NCBI GenBank assembly: GCA_900642245.1
Contig: CAAAJI010000035.1
Location: forward strand, 212,704 to 230,292
DNA length: 17,589 nucleotides
Direction of reading: 5' to 3'
From: Fragilaria radians
Taxonomy: Eukaryota > Bacillariophyta > Fragilariophyceae > Fragilariales > Fragilariaceae
The first letter of the stretch is position 1; every line of letters begins with the position of its first letter. Positions 1 through 7,600 of the stretch are shown here, piece after piece. Made by a program: the position numbers and the translations under genes. The notes below the pieces were generated by a model. It searched no databases, was not told where the DNA came from, and saw nothing but the letters and a program-made list of their open reading frames with translations.

Positions 1-52
1 GTGTTAAATTTGAAAAAAGTGATAGGTGTGACACAATCTCTAGCTTACATAC

Positions 53-330
53 CTTGGTTCTTGTGATTGAGATAAGGATTGTTGATGAAGTTCTTGATCT
101 GTCTGAGGTTCTAATTGTAATTCTGATTCAGGTGGTGTAAGATCTGCAGATCCAACGTCAAGAGGACTTCTTATTTCTGACGATTCGTCTAAGATTGAGA
201 CTGGAATGGGTAGACCAGTAGGATTGGTAGGAACAGATGATGCCGAACGACCCAAGGGATCAGACGCAATGACACAGAAATCAGTAGTGAGTACAACGAC
301 TAGTAGGAACGAAGTTGTAATACGATGCAT
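53..330 (-). CDS. Secreted protein, first exon (partial, continues off left edge)
   Basis: The reading frame starts at ATG 330-328 and codes about 92 residues before a consensus splice donor: the exon ends CCAAG at 53 and GTATGTAAGC starts at 52, interrupting codon 93 in phase 2. Without splicing the frame stops at 40-42. The N-terminus (MHRITTSFLLVVVLTTDFCVIAS) is a clear signal peptide: Arg3, a hydrophobic core at residues 7-14, and likely cleavage after Ala22 or Ser23. The mature part is rich in Ser, Pro, Gln and Glu (for example PPESELQLEP), looks disordered, and has no domain I recognise. Entry to the ER is well supported; the final location is not known. There is no plastid-type Phe at the predicted cleavage site. 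The intron acceptor lies outside the window, so the functional domains cannot be seen. Confidence 0.6.
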
Positions 331-1610
331 GGGTTAGCAAAGGATTTGTCAAGGTGTGATGATCTTACGTTTTGCAGATTTTACTCGATTTGCGCTAATA
401 TTGACACATCGCATGTACCATCAAAACCTTATTCCACGCGGATCAGTGATAATGATGCAAAGAAATCCGATAGGAATCCAGAATCTTCTATTCAACCGTT
501 GAGACATGATACCAAATGATTATTAGGTAAATTTGGGCATGTACACGAGATAAGTTGACTCTGATGAAAGCTTAAGGTATACTGATCATCCTAAATAAAA
601 CAAGAATGCAAGCAGAACATTAAGGAAAACAAAGTGAGCTGCAAATAGTTGAGGCAGAGCATGCAAAGAGAATATTTCAACACGTGTGAAAGAAACAAAA
701 AATAGGATATCTTTCTTTAATTAGAGGGATCTCTTCCTTTAATAAGTGGGATCTCTTTCTTTAATAAGTGGGATCTCTTTCTTTGAGAAATCTTCTTGAT
801 TAAAAAGCAGTGTGTCTCTGAGGTAGAATTTAAGAGAAGACCCTTATAAAGGCTGTAAGAAGTTAGAGCAAAACCATTAGAAAAGAATGAAGAAAGAAGT
901 TCAAAAATGATGACAAAGTCAAAGAATGCGTGAGTGAAAACACGATTGTTTCTATTCTAGTTGAGTGGGGGGGGGATAAGAATGAAGAGAAACAAAAAAT
1001 GTCATCAGATAATAATCTTCCACCTAAAACTTGTATTGCCATAAATCTAGGTTTGATTACTATCCTATTTGAGTTTCTTGATAATTAATGGTTTTAAGCT
1101 TGGAGTGAAATATTCCTAGGCAGAATACCCAGAGTGATGTTAAATCGGTTGAGCTTTCCAACCAAGGTAAATAGTTGCGGCGTGATATTGAACATATTGA
1201 AGCGGGAGACACAACTGCTGTAGATATTAGACAGACAATTCAACAGAATTTGATAAAGACAGTCTAGAAGTACTAGATGGCCTCAGAGATTAGAGCGTTT
1301 CGAAACGTGAGTTTCTGCTTTTCTTTAATTCAATATCCTTCTAGCGTGTTCAAAAACGAATAGGAATGGAAAGATATGTATGACGGGTAGAAACTTCGGA
1401 TTTAATGGGTGGTGTTGATGGTAATTGCAACACATTCCTTTTGGACAATGTGATGAGATGGGTAACATAATTGTATGGCGGTTCAAGAAGACAGGTACAT
1501 CAAGGTTTGTGGTATTTCTTGAGCTTTGTTGCCTTGTCATTGCTTTGAAGGAAGTTCCAAATCAGGTACTAGGTCAGACATTATTCTACATTGTGTGATC
1601 ATATGATTAT
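331..1610. other. Intergenic, no supported gene
   Basis: This stretch is AT-rich with stops in all frames. It holds the 22-bp tandem repeat at 704-785 and a run of about nine G starting at 967. The part nearest 1610 may be the decayed 3' end of the minus-strand copia relic. Only short chance frames are seen, such as 325-519 on plus and 1325-1540 on minus; neither shows a domain, biased composition or splice sites. Confidence 0.5.
704..785. repeat. 22-bp tandem repeat, about 3.7 copies
   Basis: Units start at 704, 726, 748 and 770 with an exact 22-bp spacing. The consensus is GGGATCTCTTTCTTTAATAA plus GT. The first unit is the most divergent, with about 18 of 22 matches; units 2 and 3 are nearly identical; the fourth is cut off after about 15 bases. 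The unit is pyrimidine-rich on one strand. It sits in non-coding sequence, so it is probably a minisatellite that arose by slippage; no function is apparent. Confidence 0.85.
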
Positions 1611-1968
1611 TTAATCCTCAATAAAGTTGAGACGTTTGTGGATGAGGTAGGTATGTTTGCTGGAACTCTCTATTCTATTCCTTTTTAGTGGGATTACTTA
1701 TGTATTGTCTTAGTAGCTATTGCTTGGCTATCATATCCATGTGCTTCTACGACATATCCTATCCAAAGTGCATGGGGTAAACATCGATGGCATTAACAAG
1801 TTTTGCATCAGTAGGCTTTCCATTGTTCAACTTTGCCCGATAGAAATGGTGCTAACAGCATTCCTGCCAAGACTTAAAATCTTCTCGGTGTGGCTCTTCA
1901 TATAAGGTTGAACGGCAAAGTATACATCTGCATACCATTTGCGAAAAATGACTCTAATCTTGTCGCTG
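1611..1968 (-). pseudogene. Ty1/copia retrotransposon RNase H relic
   Basis: Reading the minus strand and moving between frames gives the ordered blocks of a copia-type RNase H domain. WYADVYFAVQPYMKSHT (about 1886-1936) matches the family pattern W-DAS-AVHPDMKSHTG. A degraded KLNNGKPTDAKLV (about 1790-1830) corresponds to QKLNTKSSTEAELV. LWIGYVVEAHGYDSQAI (about 1718-1770) corresponds to LWTRYFLEAQGYD. SSSKHTYLIHKR (about 1625-1665) corresponds to SSSKRTRHINIR. The order and spacing are right, but at least two frameshifts and several stops separate the blocks, so it is dead. The reverse transcriptase and integrase expected upstream (above 1968) are not recognisable, nor is a clear LTR pair. 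It is an old 5'-truncated or heavily rearranged fragment. Confidence 0.75.
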
Positions 1969-2199
1969 GGATTGCAAGTTCAAACTCATATGTTCCTCCA
2001 AATATTCATCTAGCTGCTTTACTTTGGGTAGACAGTGCTCTAACCTGCTCTTAGAGTTTATACAAATTGTAAATTATGATCTAAAAAGTTACTTTATCCT
2101 AGATGTCTTGTGAATTCATTGCAACGTGTTACCTAGACCAATTAGTCTCTTTAGCTTACGTATTAGATTCAACACTTAACATTTAGACTTTGTGATCTT

Positions 2200-2233
2200 A
2201 GATTCACGACTTAGATTCATCAATCGTGAATCT
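2200..2233. repeat. Inverted repeat, 10-bp stem
   Basis: AGATTCACGA at 2200-2209 is the exact reverse complement of TCGTGAATCT at 2224-2233, with a 14-base loop. The loop contains a further partial copy of the TTAGATTCA motif, which also occurs near 2163 and 2198. It lies in decayed, possibly transposon-derived sequence. Confidence 0.7.
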
Positions 2234-2440
2234 TGACAGATTCCTGTTTGAAACTTAGGAATCTTTAATTGTTATTCCTACCGTATTGATATGACGGTCC
2301 TGAAAAGATATCAAATGATTTTCTTCATCTATATAAGCAATAATCAGCCTTCCTAAATTCATATAAGACTATGTCTTAATTGAATTTGTGGAAGGTATAG
2401 AAAGAATGGCTACCTATGTAACTTATTCTAGATTTAGATG

Positions 2441-2477
2441 AGTAAATAAAAGAATTTTTATTCTAGTATTATTTACT
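2441..2477. repeat. AT-rich stepped hairpin
   Basis: AGTAAATAA (2441-2449) pairs with TTATTTACT (2469-2477), and inside it AGAAT (2451-2455) pairs with ATTCT (2460-2464) around a four-T loop. The inner bulges are one base on the left and four on the right. A direct repeat of TTATTCTAG flanks and overlaps it (about 2423 and 2459). It could be a transposon or transcript-end remnant; the role is unknown. Confidence 0.6.
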
Positions 2478-4551
2478 TTGTACTAACGATAACTTTGGAC
2501 GTCTCCAGTATCGGTACACACACACATCTCTTAGCCTTAGTAATTTATTATAGAATTATTAGACTGTATTCCTTACAACCTATAGTGTTAGGTATTATGT
2601 TAATGAACTTAACTCAAGGTATGTCAGACTTCTCCAAATTATGTACTGGGTTCTTGGCACATTGTTAGCGGGATCTTCAGGTATCTCTAGCTCCACCATT
2701 TTTCTATTCTTCATGGCCAACAGGCCATGAATACCAAGGTTGCATGTGAATCTCTGGTAGGTTTGTTTACTGGCCAGCTTTTTTTAACTGCACAGATCGT
2801 TCTTCGAATTTAGACTATCGTTTCACATAATGATGGATCAATCTGAATCCACAACTGCAACTTCTTTTTCTTCCATTCCAATAGTTATAGTTGTTAACAT
2901 CATTGATTCCGGTGATACAGTAGGACATTCTGCATCCTCCCCTGTCGTCCATCCTTACTGTGTGCTGCAATAATTGCTTTCCTTCTTTAAGATTAGCAAC
3001 TATCGGGCATTGATTCTTTCATTGCTTTTGCTAGTTAGGCAGATGAGCGACTTCATGACCTTACAACGCCACGTCTTATTGTATTCGTTATGTTGCTGGA
3101 ACCACAGGTACATTGTTCCTGGCACTATGAGGATATTTTCATCTATTTTGTATTAGCAAAGATATCAACTATGGACTAGTTGCAGATCAGCTTTGATATG
3201 ATTTCCTGAGATTAAAGTGTGCTTGAAATCTCCCACCTCCTTCCATGTTTCAAATATCTGATATGATTGGCCCTGATTCGCGTGACCCCCCTTACCACTG
3301 GAATTACATTTGGGTGGAAGTGGACGGCTGCTTTGGTCGAAGATAAAAAATTAATCAGAAGGGAATCTAAGTAGCAATAGAACTTGAATGGCAGCAGCCA
3401 CAGAAGTTGTACAAGCGTATGGTAAGAAAAAAGAAGAGGGCAATGACAAACATTGAATTGACAACAGCGGAGTATCTTGTCAATATTTCAGTAGTCTTGG
3501 GTTTTGATTCAAGTGAACAAATATACCTGAACAGATAGCCATTGTAAATGGTAACCCAATCATCGCAAATAAGGGTTGATTTAGCAGAAAAATGGTGATA
3601 AATGTGTTGTTGTTCTGGAATATGAAAGTTTTCACCAGATACACGGTGATTTTTTAAGAATTGATTGATCTTTAAAAAATGACGTTAGTCTCGGAAAAGA
3701 AGGAGCATAAATTAAATTGACAAAGCGTCAGGCAACATTTTTGGCAGGATTTTGAATGTAAAAAACAATATTTTTGTGGTCTGACAAGGACAGCGTGGTC
3801 ACTGTACTGGATACTGTAGTTAGTATTTCCAGAAAGGGATCAAGCAATAGAAAGATTAATACGCATAACCTACATTAAAGGATAGGTCCTTGTGGTGAAG
3901 TTGATGACTAAATCTCAGGGTCATGAAGTTGTGAGTCATTTTGCATCTTGCAAAGAGCAAGCAAATTCTAGGCTGAAGAACACAAATAAGGGTTGAAAGA
4001 TGGCAGTGAAATCCTTGCAAAAAGACTTATCATCGTTATCAGTTTGATTGAAAGAAAAATTATTTGCGGAGAAATATCTTGGACTATGTTCGTTGATGCG
4101 TATTCTGTTTATTGTTGAATTTACTTTATCACAAAACTTAAGTTGGTTGAAGTCAGAAAACTTCATTAAGCCTTTGGGAATAGATTATCGTGCAGGAGAG
4201 AACACGAGAAAGGCTTATAATAACAAAAATTTGGTTTTAAGATTGAAACTTGAACGCTAAAGTGAGATGCTAAACTGGAACAAGCGTTCCCGACACTTTT
4301 TCGAAGGATTTGATACAAGTTTCATGACATCATTGAATGAGAGTTTCAAAACAGATTTGATGGTGACTTTCAGGAAAATGTAATGATAAATAAAGTCCTC
4401 CTTGGAATGTTTAAAGGAGAATCGAAGCATTCAACAAGGATGTAGTTTTTCCGTTGGAAAATAATGTACGAGGATTCTATACTGAAATTTTAGAATGAAA
4501 TTTCCACGGGATTTAACCTCTCATCTCACATCATGTATATACATCTAACAG

Positions 4552-4565
4552 TATATATATATAAG
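4552..4565 (+). promoter_or_regulatory. Possible TATA element of the 585-aa gene
   Basis: A TATATATATATAAG tract lies about 133-146 bases before the ATG at 4698. Position and orientation would suit a core promoter, but AT-rich repeats are common here and there is no transcript evidence, so this is only a candidate. Confidence 0.25.
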
Positions 4566-4697
4566 TTTGCACATGTCTAATTTTCATTTTAAAACCAACC
4601 TCTTAAAAATCGAGGACTTGCACCAACCTCTATAGTAGCCCTTATCTCTCCTCATAGTTCTCGCTAAGGAACACGCTGTGTAAGTTGTTAACAAAAA

Positions 4698-6455
4698 ATG
4701 ATACCCATGAAAACGTCCAGAAAGACTGCTACGAGTGAACTAGAAATGATTGATAATACTCTCGACTTGACTTTTGTATCCACAGATGGCTCAACAGAAG
4801 TGTCTAGTCCATTCAAATCTGATAGCGACAACGCAAGGGTAAATCATGGAATGAGGGGAAATGTGAATCCAACAATACCTGCAAAGTCAAAGATTGAGAG
4901 CTATGATTCCAGGGTAAGTAATGGAATGAAATCTAAGCATCTCAATCCATCTAGTCCCAGTAAATCCATCCTTTTACGAAAGAGAAACGATGCATCGATT
5001 CTCAGAGGTGCGACTCGTGTTCGTGAACAAATCACTGGGAATGTTCCAAATAGGGAAATCGACAGAGGAAATTTGATGAAGTCAAAATCGTTTGATTCAG
5101 ATGAATGGTCGAACCCCTGGGGGGAAGCATTGCTTACTGAAGCTAAACCTACGATTCAGAATCAACATCAAGTAGAGCCCTCTGGAACAGATATACCATA
5201 TAATTTTGCGAATGGCTTTTGTGCACCGAGTTTGAATGACGCACAGGTTATCCATTCAGCCCTCACAATTCGCAACGAGAACGTTGTTGGGACACCGAAG
5301 CTACATACGACTTTATCTTGTCCATCGGGAGAATCTTCGGCGCGAAAATCCATTTACCAGCTTCCTTCTCTTTTTGATGACAACGATTCGACAGTGGTGT
5401 CTCATTCAATCTTCTCATTAAAAGACAACCTTTGCTCTCCATCCACCTTCTCAAAACCTACTCTGTGTGAAGAAAATGTACCTCTAGCGACAAGTCTTAC
5501 GCCTTCGCGACAAGCACCTCCTCAATCACCGACACCCTCAGATGATGAGACTCACATAACAACTATGGGACGTGGAAATTCGCTCCGATTAAAAATAGTC
5601 ACATACAACGTGCAATCGTTGCAGGAAATGGCTGATGATGCGACCCATGACGATAGTTATGAATCTAATTTTGAAGATTTGTCACTCAATCCTGATCAGA
5701 GTTCAAGTTCTTCCAAGGAGGCTTCTCAAAGCTCAGAAAAGGCCACGAAAATAGTGCGCCTGCCTTCGTTATCTTCGCCCATGCTGAAATCATACCATAT
5801 GCTACAAAATGACATTGGTTTTTGTCATGCACAGGCAGCTGGACACTTATGGCAGTCTCTTGTAGGACAACATGTACGATTTCCGAAATCATGGTTTGAT
5901 GGTCTGAGAGCACCACCAATGGGCGCTGATTCGCCCTGGCGTTACGTTGCCCGACTTGCAGTTCACAACAATCCAGTATTGAATCGTCTCGTGACAGCTA
6001 GATCCAGCCCAGGTCGAATTCTCTTACACTTTTTAGTACGAGATTTCATGACTGGTCTGGCCATCTTTGACTTAGCAATAGGCTGCTTTCATCCAAATGC
6101 GAAAGGTATTAGAAACACAAAACGGCCTGAGCCTAGTCAGGAAAACTGTCGTCACGTTTGGATGGCAATAAGAAAAGTCACAGACACCGCCAGTCTCTTG
6201 GACAATGTTATTTGTCGCGGAAGCAAAATAAAAGACATTGCGAGGGATAGCCCATTGGGAAATCATAAACGTGAAGTTACGAATCTGAATATGAGATCAA
6301 TATTTGGTGAGTTACCCCCAGTTCAATCCATCTGTATTCAAGAGTCTGAGCTTTACGAGAAAATCACCTCCACAGCGGAAAAGTCACCAATTGTAGCTAA
6401 GGCACCAGCACTATTGTTGCTGAGAGAATTTTTAATTGTACCAATATCGTTGTAA
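4698..6455 (+). CDS. Hypothetical protein with conserved-looking C-terminal domain (585 aa)
   Basis: This is one uninterrupted frame from ATG 4698, which has A at -3, to TAA 6453-6455. Residues 1-370 are Ser/Thr/Asn-rich and predicted disordered. They include an imperfect repeat at residues 36-90, a Pro-rich piece (TPSRQAPPQSPTPSDD, about 268-283) and a poly-Ser tract near 335-347. Residues about 374-555 form a compact, less biased block. It contains FCHAQAAGHLWQSLVGQHVRF (374-394, quoted without its last residues), SPWRYVARLAVHNN, VLNRLVTARSSPGRILLHFL, the hydrophobic MTGLAIFDLAIGCFHPNAKG, and SPLGNHKREVTN-NMRSIFGE. From general familiarity this block resembles a diatom hypothetical-protein family without known function; I cannot name a domain or catalytic residues. 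There is no signal peptide or transmembrane segment at the N-terminus, so a cytosolic or nuclear location is the default guess. The last 20 residues are hydrophobic (ALLLLREFLIVPISL). Confidence 0.85.
   Translation: MIPMKTSRKTATSELEMIDNTLDLTFVSTDGSTEVSSPFKSDSDNARVNHGMRGNVNPTIPAKSKIESYDSRVSNGMKSKHLNPSSPSKSILLRKRNDASILRGATRVREQITGNVPNREIDRGNLMKSKSFDSDEWSNPWGEALLTEAKPTIQNQHQVEPSGTDIPYNFANGFCAPSLNDAQVIHSALTIRNENVVGTPKLHTTLSCPSGESSARKSIYQLPSLFDDNDSTVVSHSIFSLKDNLCSPSTFSKPTLCEENVPLATSLTPSRQAPPQSPTPSDDETHITTMGRGNSLRLKIVTYNVQSLQEMADDATHDDSYESNFEDLSLNPDQSSSSSKEASQSSEKATKIVRLPSLSSPMLKSYHMLQNDIGFCHAQAAGHLWQSLVGQHVRFPKSWFDGLRAPPMGADSPWRYVARLAVHNNPVLNRLVTARSSPGRILLHFLVRDFMTGLAIFDLAIGCFHPNAKGIRNTKRPEPSQENCRHVWMAIRKVTDTASLLDNVICRGSKIKDIARDSPLGNHKREVTNLNMRSIFGELPPVQSICIQESELYEKITSTAEKSPIVAKAPALLLLREFLIVPISL
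4803..4967 (+). repeat. Imperfect coding repeat in the 585-aa protein
   Basis: Three successive units, the third partial, follow the pattern xxPxKSx(5)[AS]RVxxGMx(5)NP. They begin SSPFKS at residue 36, TIPAKS at 59 and SSPSKS at 85. At DNA level AGGGTAA recurs at 4836 and 4911, exactly 75 bases apart, and is followed in both by a short segment then GGAATGA. The frame is kept, so this is an in-frame duplication inside the disordered N-terminal region. Confidence 0.65.
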
Positions 6456-7600
6456 CTTGTAGAATCGTAACTGTTGATTTCTTAAAAGTTAACCCAATCT
6501 TATGATGGACGTCGGAGCTAAGGGAAATACGACGAGTTTTTCAATAGTTTGAACTGCTTCGGCTCCGATACTGAAACGTAACTAAAAATCCTGCTTAAAA
6601 ATATTATTGTTGTTGATAAGCCCATTCTAATTGTAGCGCCTTGGTAATATTTCGTCTTGATATTTTTATGCTATTGCTTTCGATCTCTGCGATAATTCGA
6701 CAATATATTTTTCTACAATTGATACCATTGCAGATCTTTACATTTTTGTATAGACTAAAATAATCACAATCATAATCTCCTGTTTGTTTACATCTCCTTT
6801 TGATGTTTCGTCTCTTGCGAAACTTTCACTGTATCGCCTTAAGTGACTTATCATTGAGGATTCTGCTCCCTATTTATCAAATTGAACCTCAAGGTGTTCA
6901 TATTGTTAGCATCTGTTAACTTTCAATACGCCTAGCAAGTCACCAGTCAGGATGTTTGTAGCACTTTTCACCTATTAAATCTATTTAAGTCAAGTTGGCT
7001 ATGATATTTGCTTGAATCTCTGAGAAGTTTCCAGAATTTAAGCGTTACTACTTCGTTTAGTGTCGCATTGAACTGCAATTTAAGAACACCAGATGTCGTT
7101 TTGGGATGCGAATTTCACATGTTATTGACAAGGATCAGACAGGAAGCCAGCTCAATGTGGTCTATGTCAGACTATAACTAATTGTCAATAAGAGAGTGAA
7201 AATTGAGTTACAAATGTAACGCGAGCATGTGCAAAGCTGAATATTCGGCATGGAAATCGTGTGGTATTGGAATTCCACCTCTTTGGAAGTTGACCATTAT
7301 ATTACATTGTCATATAATTTTTAAAATCAAAAAATGAAAGTTCCTTCAGGTCTTGATATTATTATCTTGTTTCCTGTAAAGCAATTTACATCATTTTACA
7401 ATGCCTCTTTTTAAGCCATGTGAATTGAAAACCCTGTGATTTTTGTTCTTAATTGAATTGTTTGGGGGCGCTGATAAAGATTTTCCTGATGGTGAATACA
7501 AAAACAGAAATTCCTTTTTGTTTTCAACGAATCATTTTTTAAGAACAAAAAGGAAGGAATAATTTTGCTTCAATCAACACAAAAAAAAGATTTCTTTTTA
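6456..7600. other. Intergenic region between the 585-aa and ThDP genes
   Basis: This stretch is AT-rich with no supported frame. A weak 7-bp inverted repeat (TCGGAGC at 6512-6518, GCTCCGA at 6562-6568) lies in the presumed 3' UTR of the upstream gene. The strong hairpin at 7511-7555 is listed separately. No TATA box or other promoter motif stood out for the ThDP gene, and an upstream non-coding or leader exon cannot be excluded. Confidence 0.45.
7511..7555 (+). promoter_or_regulatory. 12-bp hairpin just upstream of the ThDP enzyme start
   Basis: TTCCTTTTTGTT at 7511-7522 is the exact reverse complement of AACAAAAAGGAA at 7544-7555. One G-T wobble and one A-T pair extend the stem toward a loop of about 17 bases. 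It ends 45 bases before the ATG at 7601 and would lie in the 5' UTR if transcription starts upstream of it. It could affect translation or be a chance foldback of T-rich and A-rich tracts; no conserved riboswitch is recognised. Confidence 0.5.

Larger units (their letters stand above)
1969..4697. other. Long gene-poor region, decayed repeats
   Basis: No frame here is long or convincing. The sequence contains hairpins (2200-2233, 2441-2477), repeats of TTAGATTCA near 2163, 2198 and 2211, and a TATATAAG-like motif near 2330, giving a vaguely LTR-like look around 2150-2600 without a detectable partner LTR. A possible minus-strand retroelement fragment lies near 3700-3800. Small frames at 2833-2973, 2974-3156, 3936-4166, 4048-4260 and 4267-4383 have no recognisable content. 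The last 150 bases form the upstream region of the gene starting at 4698. Confidence 0.45.

Noticed and set aside
325..519. 64-aa plus-strand frame
   Set aside because: It begins at the complement of the signal-peptide exon start, has no domain or codon bias, and lies in likely promoter sequence of the minus-strand gene.
1325..1540. 71-aa minus-strand frame
   Set aside because: No recognisable motif; it lies downstream of the dead copia RNase H and is probably a chance frame in decayed element sequence.
1720..1905. 61-aa plus-strand frame
   Set aside because: It is antisense to the copia RNase H relic.
2833..2973. 46-codon frame starting MDQSESTTATSF, first taken for a gag start
   Set aside because: Low-complexity Ser/Thr start, short, followed by stops, with no nucleocapsid motif or supporting LTR pair.
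2974..3156. 60-aa frame, and a RYVAGT string in another frame that recalls the copia segment before RNase H
   Set aside because: Only six residues match, stops surround it, and no neighbouring copia block is found on that strand.
3566..3996. 14-bp direct repeat CAAATAAGGGTTGA at 3566 and 3983
   Set aside because: A single 14-mer repeat is expected about once by chance in a window of this size, and the flanks do not match.
4048..4260. 70-aa plus-strand frame and overlapping minus frame 3936-4166
   Set aside because: The two overlap on opposite strands, neither has a domain, and composition follows the AT-rich background.
4267..4383. 38-aa frame containing HFFEGFDTSFMTSLNESF
   Set aside because: Too short to judge; no splice sites or homology that I recognise.
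7565..7600. TTG at 7565 as the start of the ThDP enzyme
   Set aside because: Nuclear genes start at ATG; the first in-frame ATG is 7601 and the added residues resemble neither a transit peptide nor family sequence.
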